A DNA stretch of 64,000 nt from Curtobacterium sp. MCPF17_002 (GTDB lineage Bacteria; Actinomycetota; Actinomycetes; Actinomycetales; Microbacteriaceae): positions 1,922,001-1,986,000 of the forward strand of contig NZ_CP126251.1 in NCBI RefSeq assembly GCF_003234115.2. The letters are read 5' to 3'. Under the pieces are notes generated by a model. The model saw nothing but the letters and a program-made list of their open reading frames with translations, had not been told where the DNA came from and searched no databases. Both the position numbers and the translations under genes were made by a program. Positions 35,455-43,450 of this stretch are shown here, in pieces (the first letter of the stretch is position 1; the number at the start of each line of letters is the position of its first letter).

Positions 35455-36936
35455 TCAGCCGACGTGCTCAAGCGCCGCAGCCAGGCGGGTCGTGGACCGG
35501 CCCGGGTGGAACGGGACCGTGACGACACGGCCGCCCCACTCCGCGAGGGTCGCGGTCTCGGGCAGCTCGCTCGCGGTGTAGTCGCCGCCCTTCGCCCAGA
35601 CGTCCGGGCGGAAGCGGCGGAGGGCCTCGTCAGGCGTGTGCTCGTCGAACACCACGACGGCGTCGACGCAGTCGAGCGCGAGGAGCAGCTCGACGCGGTC
35701 GTCCTGGCTCATGATCGGCCGGTCCGGGCCCTTCAGCGCGCGGACCGAGTCGTCGGAGTTGAGACACACGACCAGGCAGTCACCGAGTGCCCGCGCGGCC
35801 GACAGGGTGCGGGCGTGCCCGGCGTGCAGCAGGTCGAAGCACCCGCCGGTCGCGACGACCGTGCCGCCGGCGCTCCGGACGTCGTGCACGACGCGCATCG
35901 CGTCACGATCGGCACCGGGGACCCGCACCGGAGCGGGACCGTCGTCGGCGAAGAGCGCGGTGACGCCACCGGCGGCGAGGTACTCCGACGCGGCGCTCAC
36001 CCCGGCGGTCACGGCCTCGGCGACGTCGGCGCCGCGCGCGAGGGCGACGGCGACCCCGGCGGCGAGCCGGTCACCGGCACCACACGGGTCGCCGGCGGTC
36101 ACGGACGGCGCCGGCACGAAGCGGTTGCCCTCCGTGGCGCTCGCGACGAGGGCACCGCGGTCGCCGAGCGTCACGGCGACGGCGTCGACACCCCAGGTCT
36201 CGACGAGTGCTGCGGCGGCCTCGGTCGCGAAGGGCACGCCGTCGCCGGGCAGGTCCGTGAAGCGACGCGCCTCGGCCGAGTTCGGCGTGGCGACGGTCGT
36301 GCCGCGCACGGGCACGGCGCCCTTCGGGTGCGGGTCCCAGACGACGGGCACCCGGCGGGACGCCTGCCCGAGGGCGTCCCGGAGCGCGTCGGCGGCGGCG
36401 ACGCCGCGGCCGTAGTCGGCGACGACGACCGCGTCGACGTCCTCGAGCGCGGCGAGCATGGCGTCGGTGACATCAGGCACGGGCGGCGTGCCGCACCCCT
36501 CGTCGATCCGGACGAGGGCGTGGTCGGCGACGCGGACCCGGGTCTTCACGGGCGTCGGTGCCCCGGACGGGCCGGCCACGACGGTGACCCCGGGCAGCAG
36601 GTCGCGGATCTCCGCGGAACGGGCGTCGTCGCCGAGCACCGTCACGAGGGTCACGTCGTGCCCGTCGCGGGTGAGCATGGTGGCGACGAGGCCGGCACCA
36701 CCGGCACGGCGGTCGTCGGTGCGGACGTCGACGACGGGCACGGGGGCGTCCGGGCTGAGCCGCTCGCTCGTGCCGGAGACGTCGATGTCGAGCAGGGTGT
36801 CGCCGACGACGGCGATGCGAAGACGACGGGTGCTGTCTCGGGCACCGCTGGCGCTGCCAGCGGCGCCGGTGCGGGTGCTGTCGCGGGCACCGCTGGCGCT
36901 GCCAGCGGCGCCGGTGCGGGTGCTGTCGCGCGTCAT
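35455..36936 (-). CDS. HldE-like heptose kinase / nucleotidyltransferase, copy 2
   Basis: This 493-residue protein has the same two-domain layout as the enzyme at 30066. The PfkB-type kinase (about 40-325) has Val-Val-Gly-Asp-Thr-Leu-Leu-Asp, Ala-Gly-Gly-Ala-Gly-Leu-Val-Ala and Cys-Gly-Ala-Gly-Asp-Arg. The nucleotidyltransferase (about 355-493) has Thr-Gly-Gly-Cys-Phe-Asp-Leu-Leu-His-Ala-Gly-His and Lys-Gly-Gly-Asp-Tyr. The N terminus is two and a third copies of a 15-residue Arg-Asp-Ser-Thr-Arg-Thr-Gly-Ala-Ala-Gly repeat. ATG 36936 overlaps the GmhA stop (ATGA). Coupling to GmhA makes this the likelier true HldE. Confidence 0.9.
   Translation of the reverse strand: MTRDSTRTGAAGSASGARDSTRTGAAGSASGARDSTRRLRIAVVGDTLLDIDVSGTSERLSPDAPVPVVDVRTDDRRAGGAGLVATMLTRDGHDVTLVTVLGDDARSAEIRDLLPGVTVVAGPSGAPTPVKTRVRVADHALVRIDEGCGTPPVPDVTDAMLAALEDVDAVVVADYGRGVAAADALRDALGQASRRVPVVWDPHPKGAVPVRGTTVATPNSAEARRFTDLPGDGVPFATEAAAALVETWGVDAVAVTLGDRGALVASATEGNRFVPAPSVTAGDPCGAGDRLAAGVAVALARGADVAEAVTAGVSAASEYLAAGGVTALFADDGPAPVRVPGADRDAMRVVHDVRSAGGTVVATGGCFDLLHAGHARTLSAARALGDCLVVCLNSDDSVRALKGPDRPIMSQDDRVELLLALDCVDAVVVFDEHTPDEALRRFRPDVWAKGGDYTASELPETATLAEWGGRVVTVPFHPGRSTTRLAAALEHVG
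36826..36930. repeat. 45-base tandem repeat encoding the HldE-like copy 2 N terminus
   Basis: Two near-identical 45-base units (36886-36930 and 36841-36885) and the start of a third encode RDSTRTGAAGSASGA. The repeat starts two codons after the start codon and ends before the kinase domain. Confidence 0.85.
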
Positions 36937-37559
36937 CGGCGACCCCCTCGGCGGAGCGCCGGCTCCATCGCCCGACAGAGCGCGTGCACGAGGACGAGCT
37001 GCGCCTCCTGCACGTTCGCGGACGGACCCTCGATGCAGATCGCGTCGTCGACCGCCTCGGCCAGGGGGTTCGGTCGCGGTCCGGTCATCGCGATGGCCCG
37101 GGCACCGACGGCACGTGCGGCTTGGGCCGCGCGGAGCAGGTTCGGGCTCTTCCCGCTCGTGCTGAGCAGGACGACCACGTCCCCGGCGCGGGCGTGGGCC
37201 GACACCTGGCGGGCGAAGACCTCCTCGTAGCCGTAGTCGTTCCCGATCGCCGTGACCGCGGAGGACTCGGCGTGCAACGAGATGGCCGAGTACGCGGGGC
37301 GGTCACCGTCGAAGCGGCCGGTGAGCTCCGACGTGAGGTGCTGGGCCTCGGCTGCCGACCCGCCGTTGCCCGCGGCGAGCAGGCGTCGGCCGGCGACGAG
37401 CCGTGCGGCGATGTCGTCCGCCCAGTCCCCGATGTGGTCCTTGTGGTCGACGAGGGACGCGATGACCGGGACGGAGGCCGCGACGTGGTCGAGCACGACC
37501 CGCGCGCTCTCGGTCGTGGTGTGGTCGCCGACGGTGCCGGTCTGCTGCTCGATGGTCAT
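36933..37559 (-). CDS. gmhA: Phosphoheptose isomerase (GmhA-like, SIS domain)
   Basis: This 208-residue SIS-domain protein is of typical GmhA length. Family marks include [18 protein letters not shown], Asn-Asp-Tyr-Gly-Tyr-Glu, Ser-Thr-Ser-Gly-Lys-Ser-Pro-Asn and a late Glu-Ala-Gln-Leu-Val-Leu-Val-His. The Glu/His residues bind zinc and catalyse conversion of sedoheptulose-7-phosphate to glycero-manno-heptose-7-phosphate. It overlaps both neighbours by four bases and supplies the substrate for the HldE-like enzyme. Confidence 0.92.
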   Translation of the reverse strand: MTIEQQTGTVGDHTTTESARVVLDHVAASVPVIASLVDHKDHIGDWADDIAARLVAGRRLLAAGNGGSAAEAQHLTSELTGRFDGDRPAYSAISLHAESSAVTAIGNDYGYEEVFARQVSAHARAGDVVVLLSTSGKSPNLLRAAQAARAVGARAIAMTGPRPNPLAEAVDDAICIEGPSANVQEAQLVLVHALCRAMEPALRRGGRR

Positions 37560-38932
37560 CGTGCGGTCCTCTCCGTCGAGTGGGCGGAACGGACGGTCCG
37601 TCCCGATCGGGTGGTCCGGGCGCGGCCGTCAGCGGTGCCGGCGCCGTTGGCCGCGAGACCGAGACCGGTTCCGAGCCCACCCCCGTGCCCGCTCCCGGCG
37701 CTGCCCGCGATGAGCCGCTCGTACACGCGCTCGCTGTCGGCGGCGACCTTCTGCCACGTGTAGCGGCGCTCGGCCCGCTTCCGACCGGCCCGGCCGTAGG
37801 CTTCGCGGCGCTCCGGGTCGTCGAGCAGCGCGGCGACGGCGGCCGCGACGGCCTCCTCGTCGCGCGGGGTCACGTGCAGGCCGGTGGAGTCCTCCACGAC
37901 CGTGTCGATGAGCCCACCGACGCTCGACGCGACGACGGGACGCCCGCAGGCCATGGCCTCGAGCGGGACGATGCCGAACGGCTCGTACCAGGGGGCGCAG
38001 ACGACGACGTCGGCGCTGCGGTAGACGGCGGGCATGTCGTGCTGGCCGAGCTGCCCGCGGAAGGTCACGTGGTCCCGGACGCCGAGCGACCGGGCGAGCT
38101 CGTCGAGCCGCTGGTACTCCGGGTCGTCCGCCAGGTCGGCCCCGGCGACGCCGGCTCCGCCCACGACGACGAGCTCCACGTCGCGTCCCTCGTGGACGAG
38201 TGCGGCGAGGGCAGCGATCGTGGTGCCGACACCCTTCCGGCGCACCAGGCGCGACGCGGTGAGGATCCGCGCGGAGCGCCCGCGCTCCTCGACCGGACGG
38301 CCGTCACCGGCCGGCTGGAACAGCGACACGTCGACGCCGCAGGGCACCACCGAGATGCGGTGCAGCGGCACACCGAGGGCCTTCAGCTCGAACGCCTCGT
38401 CGGAGCAGGTCGCGACGACCTGGTCGACGCTCCGCCCCACGGCGGGCTCGACCCACTCGCGTTCGGCGGGGCTGGTGTCGGCCGCGCCCTGGTGTCGGCG
38501 CTTCACGACGCCGAGCGCGTGGAAGGTCTGCACGACCGGGATCCGGACGCCGCCGGTGCGGGCCTGGACCTGCGCCACGGCCTCGAGGGCGGCGTGACCC
38601 GACATCCAGAAGTGCGCGTGCACGACGTCGGGACGATCGACGAACCACTCCGCCGCGAGCACCGACGCGAACGTCCCCATGTACGGGAACAGTTCGTCCT
38701 TCGGCACCGCACGGGCCGGTCCGGCGTCCACGTGCACGACCTCGACGCCCGGTCGGAGCAGCACACGGACCGGCTGCGCCGCGTCGTCACGCCGCGTGTA
38801 CACCGTGACCTGGTGGCCGCGGTCCGCGAGCGCACCGGACAGCTCCGCCACGTGCACGTTCTGTCCGCCGGCGTCCACTCCACCCAGGACGGCGAGCGGG
38901 CTCGCGTGTTCTGAGACCATCGCGATCCTCAT
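37556..38932 (-). CDS. Family 4-type glycosyltransferase
   Basis: This 458-residue GT-B enzyme has an N terminus (Ser-Glu-His-Ala-Ser-Pro-Leu ... [12 protein letters not shown]) matching the sucrose synthase/MshA-like branch. The donor-binding region has Pro-Cys-Gly-Val-Asp, Arg-Leu-Val-Arg-Arg-Lys-Gly and [14 protein letters not shown]. A disordered Gly/Arg/Thr-rich tail of about 45 residues ends it. ATG 38932 overlaps the upstream stop and its own stop overlaps GmhA. It probably adds a hexose or heptose to the glycan; the donor is unknown. Confidence 0.92.
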   Translation of the reverse strand: MRIAMVSEHASPLAVLGGVDAGGQNVHVAELSGALADRGHQVTVYTRRDDAAQPVRVLLRPGVEVVHVDAGPARAVPKDELFPYMGTFASVLAAEWFVDRPDVVHAHFWMSGHAALEAVAQVQARTGGVRIPVVQTFHALGVVKRRHQGAADTSPAEREWVEPAVGRSVDQVVATCSDEAFELKALGVPLHRISVVPCGVDVSLFQPAGDGRPVEERGRSARILTASRLVRRKGVGTTIAALAALVHEGRDVELVVVGGAGVAGADLADDPEYQRLDELARSLGVRDHVTFRGQLGQHDMPAVYRSADVVVCAPWYEPFGIVPLEAMACGRPVVASSVGGLIDTVVEDSTGLHVTPRDEEAVAAAVAALLDDPERREAYGRAGRKRAERRYTWQKVAADSERVYERLIAGSAGSGHGGGLGTGLGLAANGAGTADGRARTTRSGRTVRSAHSTERTAR

Positions 38933-39930
38933 CGCAGGCTCCCTTCCAGTGCGGCTGTCGCCGCACGGTTCGCTCGCGCACCACGCGAGACGGCGTCGTC
39001 GAGCAGGTCGTCCCAGTCGGCCGTGAACCGACCGAGCGCGTGCCGCGCGAGCGCGGCCTCCCGGGCCACGGCACCCCGTCGTCTCGCCTCCTCGGGGTCC
39101 TCCAGCAGCGTCCTGGAGGCGCGGATCAGGTCCTCGACGTCCGTCGCGATCGCGCCGGCACCGTCCGGCACGGTGCGGGCGGCGTCGGTCGTCGCGAGGA
39201 CGAGCACCGGCATCGCCATGTGCATCGCCTCGATGAGCGAGAGGCCGAGCGAGGTCCACCGGTTCGGGTGCACGTACGCCCGCCGTTCGGCGAGTGCGGC
39301 GTGCATCGGGTCCGCGGGGACGTCACCGAGGGCGGCGACCCGGTCGCCGAAGCCGAGCTCCGGCAGGTGCTCGGTGCCCATGCCCCAGACGTCGACGGGT
39401 GCGACCTCGGCGAAGCGGGGGAGCAGGTCCGTCCCGACGACGCGGTTCCGGCGGACGGGCTCGTTGATCACCACACCGAGGCGCTCGAGCGTTCCCGTGT
39501 ACAGCGGACCGGGATCGACCACGCCGTGCTCGACCACCGTGGTCCGGGTGGAGCCGCAGTCCCACATCAGGGCGTTCCAGTGCGTGACGTGCGCGATCAG
39601 CAGGTCGTCGCGGTCGCGGAGCGGGTGCAGGCTGTTCGGCACGTCGACCCGCGGCGCGTTGTGCTCGACGAAGACCATCGGGACGTCGCGACCGCCGAGC
39701 AGACGGCGGGCCTCCTCGAGTTCCTCGGTGCGCTGGAGCACGACGACATCGACCTCGGCGTCGGCCACGTCGGCCGGGGCGATCTCGATCGCCGTGTCCG
39801 GCCAGGCCCGGCCGCCGCGGCCGAGCCCCCAGGCGTCGCGCGCCGGGGTCGTCGGGATGAGGTACTCGTGCGGGCCGCGGACGAAGGCGTCCATCCAGCC
39901 GCCGTGCACGTGCCACACGAGGATCCGCAT
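38929..39930 (-). CDS. Glycosyltransferase (GT-B, family 4-like)
   Basis: This 333-residue protein starts [19 protein letters not shown]. The C-terminal part has [22 protein letters not shown], the acceptor/donor helix of GT4 enzymes. Similar proteins sit in actinobacterial glycan clusters. ATG 39930 has GAAGGG a few bases upstream. It is 86 bases after the family 9 enzyme and overlaps the next gene by four bases. Confidence 0.88.
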   Translation of the reverse strand: MRILVWHVHGGWMDAFVRGPHEYLIPTTPARDAWGLGRGGRAWPDTAIEIAPADVADAEVDVVVLQRTEELEEARRLLGGRDVPMVFVEHNAPRVDVPNSLHPLRDRDDLLIAHVTHWNALMWDCGSTRTTVVEHGVVDPGPLYTGTLERLGVVINEPVRRNRVVGTDLLPRFAEVAPVDVWGMGTEHLPELGFGDRVAALGDVPADPMHAALAERRAYVHPNRWTSLGLSLIEAMHMAMPVLVLATTDAARTVPDGAGAIATDVEDLIRASRTLLEDPEEARRRGAVAREAALARHALGRFTADWDDLLDDAVSRGARANRAATAALEGSLR

Positions 39931-40016
39931 GCAGTGCCCTTCGGTCGATCGGTCAGGGGGAGGTGGAGCAGGAGGAGAAGCAGGAGGAGCAGGAGAAGGA
40001 GAAGCAGTGGCGCACG

Positions 40017-41261
40017 CTACGCAGCGCCTTCTGGGGTGCTCCGCAGACTTCTCCGTTCCATCCGGGATGCGCGGTCGAGCAGCCGTTCGTGGGCCGCGAG
40101 GACGTCCTCGACGCGCACGGTGGACAGGCACGGGTGCCCAGGCACCGGGCACTCGCGGGCACGGCTCGACCGGCACGGGGCCCACTGGTCGCCGAGCACC
40201 TCGACGAGCGGCGGCCGCTCCGGGTCCGGGGCGTACGGCGCCCACTTCACGGCGGGGACGACGGGGGAGAACAGGCTGACGATCGACGCACCCACCGCGG
40301 CCGCGAGGTGCGCCGGACCGGTGTTGCCGACCACGACCACCTCGGCGCCCGCCAGCACGGCGGCGAGCTCGGCGGGTGTGGTGCGTCCGCCGAGGTCGAT
40401 GCCGGTGTTGCCCGCGACCGCCGCCGTCAGCGCCGCTTCGCCGGGCGAGCCGGTGACGACCACCGGGATCCCGCGCTCGGCGTAGGCGGCGACCAGCGCG
40501 CGGTGGTGCGACTCCGGCCAGGACCGTGCCGGGACGCTCGCGCCGGGGTGCACGACCACGTACCGGCCGGCTGTCCCGCCCGGACCGGCAGCCCCGCCCG
40601 GACCGTTCGGGGCGGTGAGGGCGGCCACGGCCGGAGGCAGGACGGCGTCGTGACGCACCACGAGCCTCCCGGCATCCTCCGGCGGCAGCCGGAACCCGGC
40701 CGCCTCGACGATCCGCAGCGCGCGCTCGGGTTCGGGGATGTCCTCCGGCAGGTCCTCGCCGGGGCGCAACCGGACGTCGAGCAGGGAGCCCGGGTGGTCG
40801 ACGCTCGCACCGGACACCCGGGCGACGCCGGCGAGGCGCAGGAGCAGCGCGACCGGCAGCGGTGACTGGTGGAACGAGGTGAGCACGACGGCCTCGTCGG
40901 GGCGCTCCTCGGCGACGAGCGCCCGGAACTCGGCGAGCAGGGCGTCGTCGACGGGTCGGGCGGTCTCCGTGACCCACGGCGCGGCCCAGACCCGGACGCG
41001 GTCGACGCCGGGCAGGAGGTCGGCGGCGGGGGAGCCCTGCGGCCCGCACAGCATCGTGACGTGCGAGGCGCCGGCGGCGACCGCGCGGACGGCGGGGCCG
41101 GTGACGAGGACGTCGCCGAACGAGTCGAGCCGGACGACGAGGACGCGGGGGCGGGCGGGCGCCGCGGGTGCCGCAGCGGCACCGGGCGCCGCGGGTGCCG
41201 CAGCGGCACCCGGCGCCGCGCCGACGCCGGGGCCGTCAGCGCCCGCGGGTGCCGCCGTCAC
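40017..41261 (-). CDS. Family 9 glycosyltransferase (heptosyltransferase-like), copy 2
   Basis: This 414-residue GT-B enzyme begins its first domain with Val-Leu-Val-Val-Arg-Leu-Asp-Ser-Phe-Gly-Asp-Val-Leu-Val-Thr-Gly-Pro-Ala. Its donor half has Val-His-Pro-Gly-Ala-Ser-Val-Pro-Ala-Arg-Ser-Trp and Gly-Asn-Thr-Gly-Pro-Ala-His-Leu-Ala-Ala-Ala-Val-Gly. The 30-residue N-terminal extension is an Ala/Pro/Gly repeat. A late Cys-Pro-Val-Pro-Gly-His-Pro-Cys motif is extra. GTG 41261 overlaps the GmhB stop (GTGA). Expected to transfer a heptose made by the same operon. Confidence 0.9.
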   Translation of the reverse strand: MTAAPAGADGPGVGAAPGAAAAPAAPGAAAAPAAPARPRVLVVRLDSFGDVLVTGPAVRAVAAGASHVTMLCGPQGSPAADLLPGVDRVRVWAAPWVTETARPVDDALLAEFRALVAEERPDEAVVLTSFHQSPLPVALLLRLAGVARVSGASVDHPGSLLDVRLRPGEDLPEDIPEPERALRIVEAAGFRLPPEDAGRLVVRHDAVLPPAVAALTAPNGPGGAAGPGGTAGRYVVVHPGASVPARSWPESHHRALVAAYAERGIPVVVTGSPGEAALTAAVAGNTGIDLGGRTTPAELAAVLAGAEVVVVGNTGPAHLAAAVGASIVSLFSPVVPAVKWAPYAPDPERPPLVEVLGDQWAPCRSSRARECPVPGHPCLSTVRVEDVLAAHERLLDRASRMERRSLRSTPEGAA

Positions 41262-41809
41262 GACCGCACCGCGGCGGTGTGCTCCAGCACGAGCCCGACC
41301 GCCTCGTCGAGCGACCCGGCGACCGTCGGGGCGGCCTCGACCTCCTCGGGTCGGGTGCGCGGGGTCGGCACGAGGACCCCCTGCGCGCCCGCGGCGAGCG
41401 CAGCATCGACGTCGGTCCCGATGTCCCCGATCACGACGAGCTCCTCCGGGGACAGCCCGAGCCGCTCCGCCGCCTCGAGCACCATGCCGGGCCGGGGCTT
41501 CCGGCAGTCGCAGCCGTCGTCGGCGTCGTGCGGGCAGACGCACCAGACGTCGAACGGACCGACGAGCTCGTCGACCCGCGCGTTCGTGGCGTCGACCTGT
41601 TCGCGGGTCGCCATGCCCTTCCCGATGACGGACTGGTTCGTCACCACGCCGAGGAGGAGTCCCGCCGCCCGCGCCCGTTCGACCGCACGGTGCGCCCCGG
41701 GGACCGGCACCACGCGGTGCGGGTCGGCGTTGTACGGGACGTCGATGACGAGGGTGTCGTCACGGTCGAAGAGGAGACCGCGGACGGTGCGGTCGGGAGC
41801 GAGAGCCAT
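41258..41809 (-). CDS. gmhB: Heptose bisphosphate phosphatase (GmhB-like, HAD-IIIA)
   Basis: This 183-residue HAD phosphatase has the nucleophile and acid in Phe-Asp-Arg-Asp-Asp-Thr-Leu and motif II Val-Val-Thr-Asn-Gln-Ser. The GmhB-type zinc site is Cys-Pro-His ... Cys-Asp-Cys-Arg-Lys-Pro, and motif III/IV is Val-Ile-Gly-Asp-Ile-Gly-Thr-Asp. The zinc loop separates it from general HAD enzymes and from histidinol phosphatase only in detail, so the neighbours decide the call. It removes the 7-phosphate of heptose-1,7-bisphosphate between the two HldE steps. It is first in the seven-gene minus-strand operon. Confidence 0.88.
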   Translation of the reverse strand: MALAPDRTVRGLLFDRDDTLVIDVPYNADPHRVVPVPGAHRAVERARAAGLLLGVVTNQSVIGKGMATREQVDATNARVDELVGPFDVWCVCPHDADDGCDCRKPRPGMVLEAAERLGLSPEELVVIGDIGTDVDAALAAGAQGVLVPTPRTRPEEVEAAPTVAGSLDEAVGLVLEHTAAVRS

Positions 41810-41921
41810 GCTCCTCGACTACCGGTCCGTCCCCGCGCGCAGCCTCAGGAAGAGCCGCGGAACGCGTCGTGGAGCGCGTTCCTCCGAGCCGGGTCGGCCC
41901 GCCACGCCTACCCTCGGCGCG

Positions 41922-43382
41922 GTGACCGCCGTCGACACCCTGCCCCCGTCCGACGGGCGGCCCGAGCTGCTCGTGCTCCGCGCCATCAAGCTCGGCGACC
42001 TCCTCGTCGCCGTGCCGGCCCTGCACGCGCTGCGACGGGCCTTCCCCGACCACCGCATCTCCCTGGCGACCACGGCGTGGCTCGCCCCGGTCGTCGAGCT
42101 GCTGCCGGAGGTGGACGTGCACCTCGCCCAGCACGGCCTCGACCACTCGATCGGCGCCCCGGCCGGCGTCGTGGACGTCGCCGTGAACCTGCACGGCGTC
42201 GGGCCGGAGTCGTCCGACCTCGTCGCGGCCCTCGGTGCCCAACGCGTGATCGGTCACGCCGACCCCGCACACGGGTACGACGGCCCCACGTGGCCGGACG
42301 ACGTGCACGAGCGGGAGCGGTGGGCACGACTGCTCGTGTGGCACGGCATCCCCGCCGACCCGGACGACGTCGGCATCGCCCGGCCGGCGACGCCGCCGGC
42401 CGTCGACGGTGCGGCCGTCGTGCACGTCGGCGCGTTCCACGGTGCGCGGCACTGGCCGACGGACCGGTTCTCCGAGGTGGTGCGCGGACTCCGCGAGCGC
42501 GGCCTGGACGTGGTCCTGACGGGAGGCGCGGACGACGTCGTCCGCGCAGCCGCCGTCGCCGAGGCGGCCGGCCTGCCGCCGGGGGCGGTCCTCGCGGGCA
42601 CCCTGGACCTGCAGGCATTCGCGGGCGTCATCGCGGCCGCGCGGCTCGTGGTCACGGTCGACACCGGCGCCGCGCACCTGGCCTCCGCCTACGGGATCCC
42701 GTCGGTCGTCGTGTTCGGTCCGGCACCGCCGGAGGCCTGGGGTCCGCCGGCGTCCGGTCCGCACGTGGTGCTGACGGACGCGTCGGTCCGCCGTGGCGAC
42801 GTCTTCGCGGAGGACCCGGACCCGGCGCTCCTGGCGATCGGGCCGGACGACGTCCTCGCTGCGGTGGACGGGCTCGGCGTCGGGGCGGGGGCGGGCGCGG
42901 GCGCCGGGGGTGCCGGCACCGGGTCGGGCCCCGGGGTGCCGCCGCGGTGTGACCGCGGTCATCGTCGTTCGGTAGCGTCGGGTCCGGGTGGCCCGGATCT
43001 GCCGGGAGCCCACGAGGAGGCACACGTGTTCGAAGCCGCGAACATCCGGGACTGGATCGGCCTGCCGGTCGTCGACGAGGCCGACGACAAGGTCGGCACG
43101 CTCGAGAGCATCTACTACGACACGGCCACCTCGGATCCGGCCTTCGGTGCGGTGACGACCGGGATGGTCGGGTTCCAGAAGCTCCTGTTCGTGCCCTTGG
43201 CCGGTGCCGTCGTGGCGCCGAAGCACCTCCGGGTGGCGTACCCGAAGAAGCTCGTGAAGGACGCGCCGACCATCCCCACCGACGGGGAGCTCGACGCCTC
43301 GCTCGAGCCCGGCGTCTTCCAGCACTACGGCATCGAGTACCGGACCGGCAGCGGCGGAGAGCGTCGGCTTGGTCGACGCTGA
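41922..43382 (+). CDS. Family 9 glycosyltransferase, copy 3, in frame with a PRC-barrel domain
   Basis: Residues 1-330 are a GT-B family 9 enzyme (Val-Leu-Arg-Ala-Ile-Lys-Leu-Gly-Asp-Leu-Leu-Val-Ala-Val-Pro-Ala-Leu; Val-His-Val-Gly-Ala-Phe-His-Gly-Ala-Arg-His-Trp; Val-Asp-Thr-Gly-Ala-Ala-His-Leu-Ala-Ser-Ala). A Gly/Ala-rich stretch follows, and then, with no stop codon, a PRC-barrel-like domain (about 369-486). The second part has its own promoter and ribosome binding site (see 42973 and 43026), so two products are possible. GTG 41922 is chosen; a TACCCT box lies about nine bases upstream. The gene is divergent from gmhB and its operon. Confidence 0.82.
   Translation: MTAVDTLPPSDGRPELLVLRAIKLGDLLVAVPALHALRRAFPDHRISLATTAWLAPVVELLPEVDVHLAQHGLDHSIGAPAGVVDVAVNLHGVGPESSDLVAALGAQRVIGHADPAHGYDGPTWPDDVHERERWARLLVWHGIPADPDDVGIARPATPPAVDGAAVVHVGAFHGARHWPTDRFSEVVRGLRERGLDVVLTGGADDVVRAAAVAEAAGLPPGAVLAGTLDLQAFAGVIAAARLVVTVDTGAAHLASAYGIPSVVVFGPAPPEAWGPPASGPHVVLTDASVRRGDVFAEDPDPALLAIGPDDVLAAVDGLGVGAGAGAGAGGAGTGSGPGVPPRCDRGHRRSVASGPGGPDLPGAHEEAHVFEAANIRDWIGLPVVDEADDKVGTLESIYYDTATSDPAFGAVTTGMVGFQKLLFVPLAGAVVAPKHLRVAYPKKLVKDAPTIPTDGELDASLEPGVFQHYGIEYRTGSGGERRLGRR
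42973..43020 (+). promoter_or_regulatory. Internal promoter and ribosome binding site for the PRC-barrel part
   Basis: A -10-like TAGCGT lies at 42973-42978 and a strong GAGGAGG at 43014-43020, five bases before GTG 43026. These are the normal parts of a separate gene, inside a frame that never closes from the glycosyltransferase. Confidence 0.5.
43026..43382 (+). CDS. PRC-barrel domain protein (separate gene or fusion tail)
   Basis: This 118-residue protein starts from GTG 43026. The PRC-barrel pattern is Ile-Arg-Asp-Trp-Ile-Gly-Leu-Pro-Val-Val-Asp-Glu-Ala-Asp-Asp-Lys-Val-Gly-Thr-Leu-Glu, then Phe-Val-Pro-Leu-Ala-Gly-Ala. PRC-barrel proteins bind RNA, other proteins or photosynthetic complexes; in actinobacteria many are stress proteins of unknown role. 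The same codons form the end of the upstream glycosyltransferase frame, so this entry is the alternative reading. Its own promoter-like and ribosome binding elements make independent expression likely. Confidence 0.6.
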   Translation: MFEAANIRDWIGLPVVDEADDKVGTLESIYYDTATSDPAFGAVTTGMVGFQKLLFVPLAGAVVAPKHLRVAYPKKLVKDAPTIPTDGELDASLEPGVFQHYGIEYRTGSGGERRLGRR

Positions 43383-43450
43383 GTGCCGGCAGTCCTCGCT
43401 CGGTTCGAGGCGTTAGCCTGGTTGGTCCGACCCGTTCCTGGAGGCCGAAC

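Noticed and set aside
40869-41921. Plus-strand extension of the GT9-PRC frame upstream of 41922
   Set aside because: It is antisense to GmhB and GT9 copy 2 and has shadow-type Arg/Asp/Gly composition.
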